Below are positions 16,924 through 27,971 of a DNA stretch of 64,000 nucleotides, piece after piece; positions within the stretch are counted from its first letter, which is position 1, and every line of letters begins with the position of its first letter. Both the position numbers and the translations under genes were made by a program. The notes beneath the pieces were generated by a model that was not told the DNA's origin, did no database searches, and was given only the letters and a program-made list of their open reading frames with translations. Source of the stretch: Neobacillus sp. PS3-12. Its GTDB lineage: Bacteria; Bacillota; Bacilli; Bacillales; Cytobacillaceae. Where the stretch lies: NCBI RefSeq assembly GCF_030915385.1, contig NZ_CP133268.1:1426001-1490000 (forward strand), in the 5' to 3' direction.

Positions 16924-18918
16924 TTAAAAGTTTAATAGATTTTTTGTTGTTTGTACTACATTTTCTACAGTAAATCCAAATTTCTTCATTACCTCAGCTC
17001 CCGTTCCAGAAGCCCCAAATGTTTCAATTGATAGTACTCTTCCTTCTGCTCCTACATACCTTTCCCATCCCAGGGAGATTCCCATTTCAAGTGCTAGGCG
17101 CTTTGTAACAGACGAAGGCAGAACAAATTCCTTATACTCATTTGATTGGCGATTGAAAAGTTCCCAGCTTGGCATGGCTACTACACGAACCGATATCTCT
17201 TCTTTTTCCAATTCAACTTTCGCGTTAACTGCCAAAGATACTTCAGAACCTGTTGCAATTAAAATGACATCAGGTTTCTCATTCGTTTGGGTTAAAACAT
17301 AAGCTCCCTTAGAAAGATTCTCGATATTCGCTTTTGTCTCCTGAAACACCGGTAAGTTTTGACGGGTTAGTATCAAGGCAATCGGACCATCTGTTTGTTT
17401 TAATGCATATGCCCAAGCACTCGCTGTTTCATTTGCGTCTGATGGACGAATAACGGTAAGCCCTGGAATAGCACGAAGTGCAGCTATATGCTCGATTGGC
17501 TCATGCGTTGGACCATCTTCTCCTACAGCGATTGAATCATGGGTAAATACATAGGTGATTGGTAATTTCTGCAATGCAGCTAACCGAATAGACGGTCTTA
17601 GATAATCATTAAACACAAAGAATGTACTTACAAAAGGTTTTATTCCTCCATGAAGTGCCATACCATTGCCCGCAGCTCCCATTGCATGCTCTCGAACACC
17701 AAAGTACACATTGCGCCCGCCGAAAGATTCTACTGCGAATACTGCTTCTTCTTTTATATCTGTCATAGTAGAGTGCGATAGATCGGCACTTCCACCAAAA
17801 ATAGAAGGAACTGATTTTACAAAGTGGTTAATTGCTTCCCCACTAGCTACACGAGTCGAAATAGCTTTTCCTGTATCAAAGGTTAAAATATCTTGGGCAT
17901 TGATTAAAACTTCACCGATAATGGCACGTTCGAGTTCATCTGCTAATTGCGGAAAAGCTTTTCTATAAGACTGGAATAATTCCTTCCATTGATGTTCTAG
18001 ATTAATCCCTCTTTGTTTTAACTCCGTAAAATGAGCTTTAACTTCTTCCGGTACGAAAAACTCTTCCTCATAATCCCAACCATACACCTTTTTAGTTGCT
18101 GTTGCCTCTTCTGTCCCGAGCGGATTCCCATGTGCCTTATTTGTTCCAGCAACTTTTGGACTTCCATATCCGATAATGGTTCTAACTTCAATAAGAGTTG
18201 GTTGGTCCGTATTTTGCTTCGCTATTTCAATTGCCTTAGTGATATCTGTAACATTATTTCCATCTTCCACACGTAAATATTGCCAATGGGCAGATTCAGT
18301 TCTTTTTTTAATATCTTCTGAAAAAGAAAGGTTTAATGAACCATCCAAAGAGATGTCATTGGAGTCATATAAAGCAATTAATTTTCCCAGTTTCATATGA
18401 CCGGCCATAGACATAGCTTCATAAGAGATGCCTTCCATTAAATCTCCATCACCAACTACAGCGTATGTATAATGATCAATTACAGAAAATCCAGCTTGGT
18501 TAAACTTCGCTGCTAAATGGGCTTCTGCCATTGCCATCCCTACTGCATTTGCAATCCCTTGTCCTAAAGGACCCGTTGTAGCTTCTACCCCATCCGTATG
18601 ACCAAATTCCGGATGGCCTGGTGTTTTGCTACTTAGCTTTCGAAAGCTTTTCAAATCTTCTAAAGAAACATCGTACCCAGCTAGATGAAGCAAGCTATAT
18701 AACAAACTAGAGCCATGTCCTGCAGAAAGAACAAATCGATCGCGGTTAAACCATTTTGCGTTTTCAGGATAATGTTGTAAATGGTTAGCCCAAAGTGCAT
18801 ATGCCATTGGTGCGGCTCCCATAGGAAGGCCCGGATGACCAGAATTAGCGCGATTGATAGCGTCAATGGATAAAGTTCGAATTGTATTAACAGCTAATGT
18901 GTCAATGTTACGATTCAT
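16924..18918 (-). CDS. tkt: transketolase
   Basis: 664 residues, normal length. Thiamine diphosphate and catalytic motifs are in place: [61 protein letters not shown] and, in the Pyr domain, [15 protein letters not shown]. It transfers two-carbon units between pentose and hexose/triose phosphates. ATG follows GAGGAGGAAAT. It is divergent from a DeoR-type regulator (19167), which may control the tkt-tal pair; many Bacilli keep a separate housekeeping tkt, so this may be a pentose-specific copy (inference). Confidence 0.95.
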   Translation of the reverse strand: MNRNIDTLAVNTIRTLSIDAINRANSGHPGLPMGAAPMAYALWANHLQHYPENAKWFNRDRFVLSAGHGSSLLYSLLHLAGYDVSLEDLKSFRKLSSKTPGHPEFGHTDGVEATTGPLGQGIANAVGMAMAEAHLAAKFNQAGFSVIDHYTYAVVGDGDLMEGISYEAMSMAGHMKLGKLIALYDSNDISLDGSLNLSFSEDIKKRTESAHWQYLRVEDGNNVTDITKAIEIAKQNTDQPTLIEVRTIIGYGSPKVAGTNKAHGNPLGTEEATATKKVYGWDYEEEFFVPEEVKAHFTELKQRGINLEHQWKELFQSYRKAFPQLADELERAIIGEVLINAQDILTFDTGKAISTRVASGEAINHFVKSVPSIFGGSADLSHSTMTDIKEEAVFAVESFGGRNVYFGVREHAMGAAGNGMALHGGIKPFVSTFFVFNDYLRPSIRLAALQKLPITYVFTHDSIAVGEDGPTHEPIEHIAALRAIPGLTVIRPSDANETASAWAYALKQTDGPIALILTRQNLPVFQETKANIENLSKGAYVLTQTNEKPDVILIATGSEVSLAVNAKVELEKEEISVRVVAMPSWELFNRQSNEYKEFVLPSSVTKRLALEMGISLGWERYVGAEGRVLSIETFGASGTGAEVMKKFGFTVENVVQTTKNLLNF

Positions 18919-19166
18919 CGAATTATTTCCTCCTCACATATTTAATATCCTTAAATTCTCTTAAAAAAGAAAAAACCGACTAATTTTCTTCTGGTTTTTG
19001 CATGAAAAATCAGCTTTTTTCTTATTTAATGATATAATATATCCATAAACGAGAAAAAACAAGAATTTTTTTAAAAATTCCCTCTTATAATTGATATAAA
19101 TTTGTACATTCAAGAAAAAAATTATAATATAAGAAAAAACGTGCAAATTCTTGGAGGGTATGTGTA

Positions 19167-19919
19167 ATGTTAAGAAAAGAAAGACAAAGAAAGATTCTAC
19201 ATATACTGGAAAAGGAAGGAAAAGTTGTTGCTAAGGAGTTAAGCACAAAGTGGAATGTTTCCGAAGACACAATCAGAAGAGATTTAAGGGAAATGGATTC
19301 ATTAGGTCTACTCAATCGTGTCCACGGAGGAGCTTTTCCTGCTTCTTCAGGCCCTGTTACCTTTTCTGAAAGAACGGAAGAAAATATCGATGCAAAAAAA
19401 GAGTTGGCAGTAAAAGGAGTCCAGCTTATTAAAGACGGACAAGTTCTTTTATTGGATGGGGGAAGTACAACCAACCTCTTTTTAGCACAAGAAATCCCTT
19501 ACGATTTTAAAGGGACCATTATTACAAATAGTCCCTCCATTAGTCTAGTATTATCAAAACATCCGAATATTGAAATTATACTCTTAGGGGGTTCATTCTT
19601 TAAGGAATCGTTAGTTACTGTAGGATTGGATGTCATAAATACACTAAAAAACATTAGAGCAGATCTGTGTTTTTTAGGAGTATATTCTCTACACCTGGAC
19701 TTTGGTATCAGTATTCCACATTTACAGGAATCTTATGTCAAACGGCAAATGATTAAAAGTTCAAATAAAATTGCTAGTCTTGTGACTAGAAGTAAACTTA
19801 ATACGGTTTCTAATTACTTAGTTGGTCCAGTTTCAGAGCTTGATTATTTAATTACAGAAGAAGGATCATTGGGCTATAATTTTAACAAGTACAAAGAATT
19901 AGATATTGAAATTATTTAA
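19167..19919 (+). CDS. DeoR-family transcriptional regulator
   Basis: 250 residues: N-terminal HTH_DeoR (RKERQRKILHILEKEGKVVA, SEDTIRRDLREMDSLGLLNR, VHGGAF), then the DeoR C-terminal sugar-phosphate sensor (LLDGGSTTNLFLAQ, IITNSPSISLVL, ILLGGSF). Such repressors respond to phosphorylated sugars. ATG after TTGGAGGG. Divergent from tkt-tal across about 250 bases of AT-rich DNA that has no other gene and should hold both promoters. The likely target is tkt-tal (inference). Confidence 0.9.
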   Translation: MLRKERQRKILHILEKEGKVVAKELSTKWNVSEDTIRRDLREMDSLGLLNRVHGGAFPASSGPVTFSERTEENIDAKKELAVKGVQLIKDGQVLLLDGGSTTNLFLAQEIPYDFKGTIITNSPSISLVLSKHPNIEIILLGGSFFKESLVTVGLDVINTLKNIRADLCFLGVYSLHLDFGISIPHLQESYVKRQMIKSSNKIASLVTRSKLNTVSNYLVGPVSELDYLITEEGSLGYNFNKYKELDIEII

Positions 19920-20010
19920 ATTGGTTAGTATTTTGGCCAACTAAAAACTAATAATAAACTAAAGCAAAAATAATATTAGCATTAACTGCAGTAACTTCTT
20001 AAAAGGCGAA

Positions 20011-20054
20011 AAAGGAGCATCCCTGTTAATTCCTTAACAAGTTGCTCCTTTTTA
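20011..20054. terminator. bidirectional terminator between deoR-type gene and araA
   Basis: AAAGGAGCA / TGCTCCTTT stem extended by an inner GTTAA / TTAAC pair, with A/T tracts on both sides. It serves the two convergent genes. Confidence 0.8.
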
Positions 20055-20079
20055 TTTTGTAGACCAATATACTGAGTTA

Positions 20080-21504
20080 TTACTTAATAATGACGTATTC
20101 CAAGTCAACCAGCTTTGCATAGGATACGATTTGGTCTGTTGTTAAATTCAATGAAACAACTGTATGGTGACCACCGCCATTTTCAATCCAAGCTTTAACT
20201 CCATCTTGGAAGTTCGGCTTAATCTTCCAAAGTACGCGGGCCACCGGAAGTTTTGGAGCTGGAACAGTTGGCTCAAATGCAGAAACTTCATTAATCAAAA
20301 GTTTATAATGAGTTCCAAAGTCTGCCATTGAAACAACCACACCATCTCCTGCTTTACCGTCAAATACTAAACGTGCCGGATCTTCACGATTACCAATTCC
20401 TAATGGAGAGACGATAATTTTTGGCTTGTTGCTTGCCAAAGTTGGGTCGACTTCGAGCATATGCGATTGAAGGGCTGATTCTTGGCCCACAGTTAATTCA
20501 TATGTGTAATCTTCCATAAACCCAGTTGATTGGTTATGACTCATCACTTTGAGTAATCGATCGAGCGCCGCTGTCTTCCAATCTCCTTCACCTGCAAAGC
20601 CATATCCTTGTGCCATCAAACGTTGAACTGCAAGACCAGGAAGTTGTTTCATGCCATATAAATCTTCAAAGTTCGTAGTAAAGGCATTGTAACCTCCATC
20701 ATCAAGAAAACGTTTAATCGCAATTTCATAGCTTGCTTGTACTTTTACGCTCGCTTCCCATTTATCCCTGCTGTATGTGCCATAATCAAATTCATAAAGA
20801 TTTTCATATTCTGCGAATAATGCATCAATTTCTTCGTCCTTAACTGCATTTACGTATTGAACAAGGTCTCCAATGCCAAAGTAGTCCACTGTCCAGCCAA
20901 ATTGAATTTGTGCTTCAACCTTATCCCCTTCGGTAACACCAACATTACGCATGTTATCACCAAAACGGGCAACTTTGACGTTGAAGCTTTCGTTATAAGC
21001 AACCGCTACATCCATCCATTCGCCAATTTGTTTTTGCACTTCAGGGCGCTGCCAGTAACCTACTACCACTTTATTTTGTTTTTTCAAACGGGCATTGATA
21101 AAGCCATACTCACGGTCGCCATGGGCTGCTTGGTTCAGGTTCATGAAATCCATATCAATCGTTGCCCAAGGAATGCTTTCATTAAATTGTGTCGCTAAAT
21201 GAAGCAATGGTTTTTGCAATAATTTTGTTCCGCGAATCCACATTTTCGCAGGCGAGAATGTATGCATCCAAGTGATGACACCTGCAACTTCGTCACGATA
21301 GTTGACTTCTTTCATGATGTTTGTAATTTTATCTGCACTGACAGCCAAATCCTGCAGTACAAGAGGGTATGGCAAAATACCGCTCTCATTTAATGCATTT
21401 GTCATCTTTTGTGCGTGTGCTTTGACTTCTGCTAAAGCTTCTTCTCCATAAAGATGTTGTGAGCCTACGACAAACCAAAATTCTTTTTCCCCTGTAATTG
21501 CCAT
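20080..21504 (-). CDS. araA: L-arabinose isomerase
   Basis: 474 residues, full length. Typical stretches are [59 protein letters not shown] and the metal-site region [12 protein letters not shown]. It converts L-arabinose to L-ribulose. ATG follows GAGGATCATT. Last gene of araB-araD-araA. Confidence 0.96.
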   Translation of the reverse strand: MAITGEKEFWFVVGSQHLYGEEALAEVKAHAQKMTNALNESGILPYPLVLQDLAVSADKITNIMKEVNYRDEVAGVITWMHTFSPAKMWIRGTKLLQKPLLHLATQFNESIPWATIDMDFMNLNQAAHGDREYGFINARLKKQNKVVVGYWQRPEVQKQIGEWMDVAVAYNESFNVKVARFGDNMRNVGVTEGDKVEAQIQFGWTVDYFGIGDLVQYVNAVKDEEIDALFAEYENLYEFDYGTYSRDKWEASVKVQASYEIAIKRFLDDGGYNAFTTNFEDLYGMKQLPGLAVQRLMAQGYGFAGEGDWKTAALDRLLKVMSHNQSTGFMEDYTYELTVGQESALQSHMLEVDPTLASNKPKIIVSPLGIGNREDPARLVFDGKAGDGVVVSMADFGTHYKLLINEVSAFEPTVPAPKLPVARVLWKIKPNFQDGVKAWIENGGGHHTVVSLNLTTDQIVSYAKLVDLEYVIIK

Positions 21505-21537
21505 AATGATCCTCTTTTCTTAGTTTGATAGTTTCTA

Positions 21538-22233
21538 TTATTTTTGCCCGTAATAGGAATTTTCTCCATGTTTTCTTAGGTAATGCTTATCTAAAATACG
21601 TTGCGGTAATACTTCAGCAAAGTGGTTTAATTCACGAGCAAATAAATTCATTTTCGAAACTTCTTCCAGCACTACACTATTCATGACCGCTGCTTTGACA
21701 TCTTTTCCCCAAGTAAATGGAGCATGCCCATGAAGTAACACACCGGGAACTGCCAAAATATCTATCCCACGCTCCTCGAATGTTTCGATGATGACATTAC
21801 CGGTTTCAGCTTCGTAACCACGATCAATCTCCTCTTGGGTCAAGAAGCGTGCACATGGAACAGGACCATAGAATGTGTCTGCATGAGTGGTCCCCATCGC
21901 CGGAACATCAAGACCTGCTTGAGCCCAAATGGTCGCCCAAGTTGAATGGGTATGTACGATACCGCCGATTTCCGAGTAATGTTTATAAAGAACTGCATGT
22001 GTTGGTGTATCGGATGAAGGATTCAACTCTCCTTCCACAACATTGCCATCTAAATCAACAACCACCATATCACTTGGTTTCATTTTTTCGTAATCAATAC
22101 CACTAGGTTTGATTACAAATAAGCCACTTTCACGATCAATACCACTTGCATTTCCCCATGTGTATTTCACAAGTCCATGCTTAGGCAAGTCCAAATTTGC
22201 TTGAAATATTTCTTCTTTCAGTTTTTCTAACAC
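21538..22233 (-). CDS. araD: L-ribulose-5-phosphate 4-epimerase
   Basis: 231 residues, class II aldolase family. Zinc and catalytic motifs are [40 protein letters not shown] and [15 protein letters not shown]. It converts L-ribulose 5-phosphate to D-xylulose 5-phosphate, the substrate of the nearby transketolase. The start is a GTG behind GGAGGAATTGAA and overlaps the araB stop, so translation is coupled. Confidence 0.95.
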   Translation of the reverse strand: MLEKLKEEIFQANLDLPKHGLVKYTWGNASGIDRESGLFVIKPSGIDYEKMKPSDMVVVDLDGNVVEGELNPSSDTPTHAVLYKHYSEIGGIVHTHSTWATIWAQAGLDVPAMGTTHADTFYGPVPCARFLTQEEIDRGYEAETGNVIIETFEERGIDILAVPGVLLHGHAPFTWGKDVKAAVMNSVVLEEVSKMNLFARELNHFAEVLPQRILDKHYLRKHGENSYYGQK

Positions 22234-23868
22234 TTCAATTCCTCCAGTTTTCCATTCACAATATCAACGGATTCTACTGCGGCTTGCTCAATCACTAAAC
22301 CTTTTTTGTATCGTTCGATAAATACTTCAAATCCTTTAACGTCAAATCTATCAGGATAAATTTCTTGACTATCAATCTCTTTAAAGACTTTCTTATCGAG
22401 GAAGTCTTCTAAACTTTCTTTTTGGTCTTTATTCATCATATAAGAAGCAAGAATTGACATTCCCCATGCACCGCCTTCTCCAGCGGTTGCCATAACTGAA
22501 ACTGGAACATTCATTGCAGCTGCCAAAATTTTTTGACCAACGACAGGAGTTTTAAATAAGCCACCGTGCGCTAAAATGCTATCGATATTGACGTTTTCAT
22601 TCTTTGTCAAAATATCCATTCCGATTTTCAAAGCGCCGAAAGCTGTAAATAGATGAGTCCTCATGAAGTTTGCTAAATTGAAATGACTCTCAGGTGTTCG
22701 GACAAAGAGTGGACGCCCTTGTTCTAATCCAGTGATATTTTCACCTGAGTAATAACCGTAACTAAGCAAACCGCCGCCATCCGGATCGGCCTCCAAGGCC
22801 TTATTTAACATCACTTCGAATAATTTATCCGTTTCAGCCTTTTGTCCCATAGCTTCGTAAAATTCACGGAACAATCCTAGCCAAGCATTGATATCACTTG
22901 AGCAGTTATTCGCATGAACCATTGCCACAGGACTGCCGTTTGGTGTCGTGACCAAATCAATTTCCGGGTATACTTTTGAAAGTTCTTTCTCTAATACAAT
23001 CATGGCAAAAACTGAAGTTCCTACTGAGACGTTTCCAGGTCCGTTTCCTCACACTATTTGTGGCAACCATCCCTGTTCCTGCATCGCCTTCTGGCGGGCA
23101 AATCGGAATACCCGATTGTAAATTTTGTGATTTATCAAGAATTTTTGCTCCAATTTCGGTTAATTCACCTGCTTGCTCTCCTGAGGTACAGACTTTAGGA
23201 AGAATATCTTTTAGCTTCCAGGGATAACCATTTGGTGCAATGTGTTCATCAAACTGCTTAACCATCGATTCATTGTAATCGTGCGTTACATCATCAATTG
23301 GGAACATACCCGAAGCATCCCCAATGCCGATTGCTTTATTACCGGTTAGCAACCAGTGTATGTATCCTGCTAAAGTGGTGATAAAATCTATACGAGGTAA
23401 ATGTTTCTCTTCATTTAATATTGCTTGATAAAGGTGTGCAATGCTCCAGCGTTCAGGAATATTGAATTGGAATTTTTCCGTTAATTCTCTTGCCGCAACA
23501 CTGGTTGTTGCATTACGCCAAGTCCGAAATGGAACAAGCAGCTCACCCGTTTTGTCAAAAGCCATATAACCGTGCATCATGGCGGAAATTCCAATCGAAC
23601 CGATTGTCCGAATAGTGATTCCATAATTTCTTTCCACTTCTTGCTTCATTTCACTGTAAGCTGCTTGCAAGCCTGTAATAATATCTACTAAGTTGTACGT
23701 CCAAAATCCATTTTCCAAGCGGTTTTCCCACTCAAAACTGCCAGATGCGATTGTTTTAAATCTATGATCAATTAACACTGCCTTGATTCGAGTTGACCCG
23801 AATTCGATTCCAAGTGAAGTTTCTCCCATGGTAATCGCTTGTTTCATCTTTACTAAATTCGTTTTCAC
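22227..23868 (-). pseudogene. araB: L-ribulokinase, broken by a one-base insertion
   Basis: FGGY-family kinase in two frames. The N-terminal part (GTG at about 23868, after GAGGGGG) has [17 protein letters not shown] and [13 protein letters not shown]. The frame is lost at 23037-23039; removing one base yields [20 protein letters not shown], which joins smoothly to the C-terminal part ([34 protein letters not shown]). araA, araD and araR are intact, so a kinase-dead operon would be odd; a sequencing indel is likely. As read, arabinose could not be phosphorylated by this gene. Confidence 0.87.
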
Positions 23869-23952
23869 GTCAAACCCCCTCACAGATAACGGTTTCAATA
23901 TAAAGGATGCGCTTTATTTTTCGCTTAATTTTATTAACAACTTCAGTATATT

Positions 23953-23971
23953 TTTTGTGCGTACATTTGTC
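23953..23971. promoter_or_regulatory. candidate AraR operator 1
   Basis: TTTTGTGCGTACATTTGTC is close to the AraR operator pattern ATTTGTACGTACAAAT. It lies about 85 bases upstream of the araB start. Confidence 0.55.
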
Positions 23972-23980
23972 AATAAATAA

Positions 23981-24000
23981 AAAATATGTACTTATAATTT
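23981..24000. promoter_or_regulatory. candidate AraR operator 2
   Basis: AAAATATGTACTTATAATTT is a near match to the AraR box. Spaced about 28 bases from operator 1, which would suit cooperative binding at the araB promoter. Confidence 0.5.
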
Positions 24001-24137
24001 CATGAAATTATTATGTTTTTTTTTGAAAGCTACTATTGGTGCATGAAAAATTCAATAAATATCAAGAAGGATTATTATCATTTGGTAACTTGTATGCAAA
24101 TAGGGTGAAATGTTTTCATTCATTTAACTATATGATA

Positions 24138-24156
24138 AAATATGTACGTATGATTT
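24138..24156. promoter_or_regulatory. candidate AraR operator 3 (araR promoter)
   Basis: AAATATGTACGTATGATTT, the best match of the three to the AraR consensus, 50 bases upstream of the araR start. It suggests autoregulation. Confidence 0.6.
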
Positions 24157-24206
24157 TTAGGCTGGATTGATTAGATTACAAACAGCTTATGAAGGAAGTG
24201 AGTTTG

Positions 24207-25298
24207 ATGAAACCAAAATATCAGGTCATCATTGATGATATAAAAAGTAAAATTCTTTCAGGAGATTATATTGTTGATCAACAAATTCCCACTGAATCCT
24301 CGATGCAAGAAAAGTACCAAGTTAGTCGGCACACTGTTCGGAAGGCCATTTTAGATCTATCGAACGAGGGATTTTTAAGAAGTGAAAAAGGATCCGGTAC
24401 ATATGTTTGTAACCAATATCAAGCAAAATCTGGAGGGAATTCCAATAATAAAACGATTGGTGTCATCACGACCTACATTTCTGACTACATTTTCCCCTCT
24501 ATCATTCGTGGAATTGAAGCGAGATTGAACGAGGATAATTATTCGTTGCTGCTGGCCAGTACAAATAATGATGTTGAACAAGAAAAAAAAGCTTTGGAAA
24601 TGATGTTGTCATTTGGAGTCGTTGGATTGATTGTGGAGCCAACAAAAAGTAATCTGTACAATCCCAATATTGCTTACTACCTGTCGTTCAAGGAACAGGA
24701 TGTACCATTCATCATGATTAACGCTTATTATGAAGAATTAGAGGTCCCTTTCTTTTGTCTTGATGATGTCCAGTCCAGTTATCTCGCAACAAAAGAATTG
24801 ATATCAAAAGGACACAAACAAATTGGACTGATTTCAAAAATCGATGATTTACAAGGAAAGTATCGAATGAAGGGGTATATTAAAGCACTTGGGGAGGCCA
24901 AATTACGATTCAACCCGGAGCAAGCGCTTTCGTATACTACTGAGACGAGGACGAACCTACCCAGTAATTTGAAAAAGTTTCTTAATGAAAATAAAGACAT
25001 GCTGACTGCCATTGTATGCTATAACGACGAAGTTGGGTTGGAACTGGCAAATGTCTGCAGACAACTTGATATTTCTATTCCGGAAAAATTGTCAATTATT
25101 GGCCAGGATAATTCTTATATTGCCAAAAATGCTAATATCAAACTAACAACCCTAACTCACCCACAGGAACAAATGGGACGCGATGCTGCTGATTGGGTTA
25201 TTAAAAAGATACAAGGTAAGAAGGATTTACCAAAGGAAAACTATTATCAACCAGTATTAATTAAAGGCGAAACTGTAAAAGAATTAACATTACAATAA
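24207..25298 (+). CDS. araR: arabinose repressor AraR (GntR-type HTH fused to LacI-type sensor)
   Basis: 363 residues. The N terminus is a GntR winged helix (KYQVIIDDIKSKILSGDYI, QEKYQVSRHTVRKAILDLS). The remainder is a LacI/GalR-type periplasmic-binding fold (TIGVITTYISDYIFPSIIRG, ICYNDEVGLELANVCRQL-like stretch, TTLTHPQEQMG). This architecture is diagnostic of Bacillus AraR, which represses ara genes until L-arabinose binds. ATG at 24207 follows AAGGAAGTGAG; the frame is open 18 bases further up. Divergent from araBDA with three AraR-like boxes between. Confidence 0.94.
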   Translation: MKPKYQVIIDDIKSKILSGDYIVDQQIPTESSMQEKYQVSRHTVRKAILDLSNEGFLRSEKGSGTYVCNQYQAKSGGNSNNKTIGVITTYISDYIFPSIIRGIEARLNEDNYSLLLASTNNDVEQEKKALEMMLSFGVVGLIVEPTKSNLYNPNIAYYLSFKEQDVPFIMINAYYEELEVPFFCLDDVQSSYLATKELISKGHKQIGLISKIDDLQGKYRMKGYIKALGEAKLRFNPEQALSYTTETRTNLPSNLKKFLNENKDMLTAIVCYNDEVGLELANVCRQLDISIPEKLSIIGQDNSYIAKNANIKLTTLTHPQEQMGRDAADWVIKKIQGKKDLPKENYYQPVLIKGETVKELTLQ

Positions 25299-25376
25299 AC
25301 TTTGAGTTGTGAATGAATAATTAAAATTCGTTCGAACGTGCTTTTATGCCGTTAAACCTCGAAAAAGGTGAACAGA

Positions 25377-25418
25377 ACTCCAATTGTTAGAAAAATAACA
25401 ATTGGAGTCTAAATTTTT
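25377..25418 (+). terminator. terminator downstream of araR
   Basis: Perfect inverted repeat ACTCCAATTGTTA / TAACAATTGGAGT followed by TTTTT. Confidence 0.85.
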
Positions 25419-25474
25419 CATGTAATAAAGCCGTCCTAAATTCTATTGGAAGATGATAGTGCCTATATGGGCAT

Positions 25475-25740
25475 CTAATTTTCAACCGTTCCTAACCATT
25501 TGGCCATACCTCCGAAAAGATTGGCAACATGTTGGAAACCTTTTTGGAGCAAAAGTTGTCCGCTTACTTCCCCCATTCCACCAGTGTGACATACAAGAAT
25601 GATTAACTTACTTGAATCCAGTTTATTGTACCGTTTTTGAAAGTCTGTAAAAGGAATGTTAATTGCGTTTGGTATGTGATCTTTGTTATAAGACGCTGGT
25701 TCTCCTACTTACATCAACAATGGTAAAATGATAAAGTGTT
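25475..25740 (-). pseudogene. rhodanese-domain protein, frameshifted and truncated
   Basis: Two frames together spell a rhodanese domain: HFTIVDV in one, then EPASYNKDHIPNAINIPF, LIILVCHTGGMGEVSG (active-site Cys in the CHTGG loop) and FGGMAKWLG in the other, ending at TAG 25475-25477. The break is around 25700. No convincing start is visible, so the gene is an end fragment. Rhodaneses move sulfane sulfur; this copy is not expected to be made intact. Confidence 0.7.
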
Positions 25741-25963
25741 TTTTGGGCAGTAGACTTTTCCTTTTCAACGATATGAAATGAGCAATAATTTGCATGGTGA
25801 TGCTCAAACCTACAAACCACCATTGATACTTTGTAAAAAACACCATGGTGGAAAACATAACACCACTCAGACCGAGTGGAACAACAAAAATAGGAAGAAT
25901 TCAAGCCATACAAGCCATGCCAGATGTAACCAATGATGTATATCGTGTTATTCGGTCTCTCAT
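25709..25963 (-). pseudogene. small membrane protein with internal TGA
   Basis: From an ATG with an excellent GGAGGAG site the frame reads about 20 residues (MRDRITRYTSLVTSGMACMA), then TGA at 25901-25903, then a two-helix membrane protein (ILPIFVVPLGLSGVMFSTMV ... WFVGLSITMQIIAHF) ending at TAA 25709. It overlaps the rhodanese remnant in another frame. Family not recognised. The good ribosome site suggests a recently lost gene. Confidence 0.45.
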
Positions 25964-26009
25964 TTTCTCCTCCAGTTTTTAATTTGAATATAGCGCACAA
26001 TTAAAATAA

Positions 26010-26045
26010 AAAATGGTGCAGGCATTTTATTCCTACACCATTTTT
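26010..26045. terminator. terminator downstream of lgt
   Basis: AAAATGGTG-CAGG / CCTA-CACCATTTTT stem with A and T tracts at the ends. Confidence 0.65.
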
Positions 26046-26123
26046 AATCTTCTCACGTCCGAATATAACAATATATAAAACTACACAGGATAATCCCTAA
26101 ACTATAGCAATTCTTTTCACTGC

Positions 26124-26909
26124 TTAAACCAATGTCTCGGTTTCATTCTTTCTCCACTTGATAGAAAAAAATGTTGCTAGAGCAATACTGATCAAAATTA
26201 CACTGAAGCTTGTCCACTGAGCTGTCGTCCAACCAAAAGCGTATCTGGGCGTGTCTCCCCGTAGAAACTCCAGGGCAAATCGTCCCACTGCATAAAAAAT
26301 GTTATAAGCCAAAAAAATTATTCCTTTTGGCCATTTTTTATTTTTCAAAATAATTAGTAGAGCAAAGACAATTATATCCCATTGGCCCTCCATGACTTCA
26401 GCAGGCCAAAGCGGCTGGGAACCGTATGTTTCATAAGCCATGGTTCCTTTAGGATAGACAAGGCCAAAATTAGATCCTGTTGGAGATCCAAATGCATCTC
26501 CATTTAAAAAGCAAGCGATCCTGCCAATAGCTTGTCCAAGGACCAGAGCGGGAGCCAGGATATCAGCAAATTCCCAAAAAGAGATTCTCTTGCGTTTTGT
26601 ATAAAGAATAACCCCAAGAATACCTCCGACAATGGAACCCTGTATGGATAATCCCCCGTTCCATATCATAAAAATGTCAGTTAGATGTTTAGAGTAATAT
26701 CCAAATTCGAAAAAAAATACCTCCCAAAATCTCGCACCAATTATGCCTCCAATAATCATATAAAAAATGATATCGGTTAGATGCTTTTGATAGATCGTTC
26801 CCTTAGCCAAGTAGTAAGCTACACCCATTGCCAGCAAAATAGCCACAGCTATCATGACACCATATGAACGTATAGGGAAATCTCCTATATGAAATAAAAT
26901 AACTCTCAA
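26124..26909 (-). CDS. lgt: prolipoprotein diacylglyceryl transferase (probably a second copy)
   Basis: 261 residues with about seven membrane helices. Lgt signatures are IRSYGVMIAVAILLAMGVAYYL, IWNGGLSIQGSIVGGILGV, GQAIGRIACFLNGDAFG (the GRxxNFxNGE region, altered) and VGRFALEFLRGDTPRYAF. Lgt adds diacylglycerol to the cysteine of lipoproteins. The start is TTG after GGAAGGTGAGG. In Bacilli the housekeeping lgt lies beside hprK; here it is far from such genes and near a Met-rich lipoprotein (29882-30472), so I read it as an accessory copy. Confidence 0.88.
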   Translation of the reverse strand: MRVILFHIGDFPIRSYGVMIAVAILLAMGVAYYLAKGTIYQKHLTDIIFYMIIGGIIGARFWEVFFFEFGYYSKHLTDIFMIWNGGLSIQGSIVGGILGVILYTKRKRISFWEFADILAPALVLGQAIGRIACFLNGDAFGSPTGSNFGLVYPKGTMAYETYGSQPLWPAEVMEGQWDIIVFALLIILKNKKWPKGIIFLAYNIFYAVGRFALEFLRGDTPRYAFGWTTAQWTSFSVILISIALATFFSIKWRKNETETLV

Positions 26910-27144
26910 CCAAACCTCACCTTCCTTTAGTACTTAATAAGTAGAATTGTTTATATATTACAGGATTGATATGAGAACATCCTTAATTAAATCTTAAAAT
27001 TTTCTTAGGAAATTTATATGAAATAAAACATTATTGTTTAATAGAGTAATTTAAAAAATAAAACACCCGTCGGGGCATAAACCGCTTTTCGAGTGTTGTA
27101 GATGAATTTAAATTTCACAATTCTTAATTACTGTTGAATTCTAT

Positions 27145-27624
27145 TTATTGGGCAAGCAGTGTTGCTATTTTTTGAATTCTACTGCCTTTTTCCAATCTGG
27201 AATTTTCAATTATTTCATATTCACTAACTAATTGATTGTATTCTTCAGCTGATAACTTATTTTGTTTTTTTGCTTTAAGGTTTAATTCGTAAATAATTCG
27301 TGTTAGTTTTTCGCTCGAGGAATGAAATAAAAGAGTATATTCTTTTATTCCTCCATAAATGAATGGATCTATATTTAATTCACTCTTATTATTGTGCATT
27401 TTTCTAATCGTTTGATATAGCTCATTTTGGATTTTTTGATTCGTTTCATAAAGACCGCCAAAGTCATTTCTTTTAGATATAAACGGAATCTTGGCTTTTA
27501 TTGGAGGATTAAATACGCCTTTTTGGACTTTTAAATGTTCGGTAACCAATCGGTTAATTTCTACCAGAATACTAATTAACTCTTCTTTATAGCAACTTTT
27601 CGTTTCCAATTTAAACAGCTCCAT
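27145..27624 (-). CDS. hypothetical protein, helical
   Basis: About 159 residues from the ATG at 27624 (frame open to 27663). Charged and helix-forming throughout with no membrane segment, signal peptide or known motif; YGGIKEYTLLFHSSSEKLTRIIYEL is the most distinctive part. No clear ribosome site. Isolated: 26910-27144 and 27664-27824 show no other gene. Function unknown. Confidence 0.55.
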   Translation of the reverse strand: MELFKLETKSCYKEELISILVEINRLVTEHLKVQKGVFNPPIKAKIPFISKRNDFGGLYETNQKIQNELYQTIRKMHNNKSELNIDPFIYGGIKEYTLLFHSSSEKLTRIIYELNLKAKKQNKLSAEEYNQLVSEYEIIENSRLEKGSRIQKIATLLAQ

Positions 27625-27824
27625 TCTGTGGAAAGATACCCTTTGTGGCCACGCATTGTTCAATATATGTTAGCAACAATATAAAATCAAAATGATTGTA
27701 ACAAATAAATTTGCAGATTCTATCAAATTTGATTATTTTCAGGTTCTATATTTACTCTTTTCCTCTCAAATGAAGAAATCGTTCCCACTAAGGAACAGAT
27801 TTATTTAGATTTTTCCTGTTTACA

Positions 27825-27968
27825 TTAATGGCATTTACAATCGTTCTCACTACAAGAACAATCTGACGAGCAGGAAGGACATTTACCTTTTGTTGACTTT
27901 TGAATATTTTTATAAAGCATCCAACCTGCAAATAAAAAAATGACAACACCTATAATCCAATTAAACAT
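27825..27968 (-). CDS. FeoB-associated-type Cys-rich small membrane protein
   Basis: 47 residues: MFNWIIGVVIFLFAGWMLYK forms one N-terminal helix, then a short cytosolic tail with CPSCSSDCSCSENDCKCH. This layout is that of the small Cys-rich membrane proteins often found beside FeoB, but no feoB is present here. The tail could bind metal. GGAGAATAAAT precedes the ATG, and its ribosome site overlaps the end of the gene upstream (27972), so the two are likely coupled. Confidence 0.65.
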   Translation of the reverse strand: MFNWIIGVVIFLFAGWMLYKNIQKSTKGKCPSCSSDCSCSENDCKCH

Positions 27969-27971
27969 TAT

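Noticed and set aside
19085..19474. A 129-codon minus-strand ORF within the DeoR-type gene
   Set aside because: Lies wholly opposite a well-supported regulator, without family motifs or ribosome site.
27061..27100. Hairpin AACACCC...GAGTGTT as a terminator for the hypothetical gene at 27145
   Set aside because: The stem is short with several mismatches and no T tract on the relevant strand.
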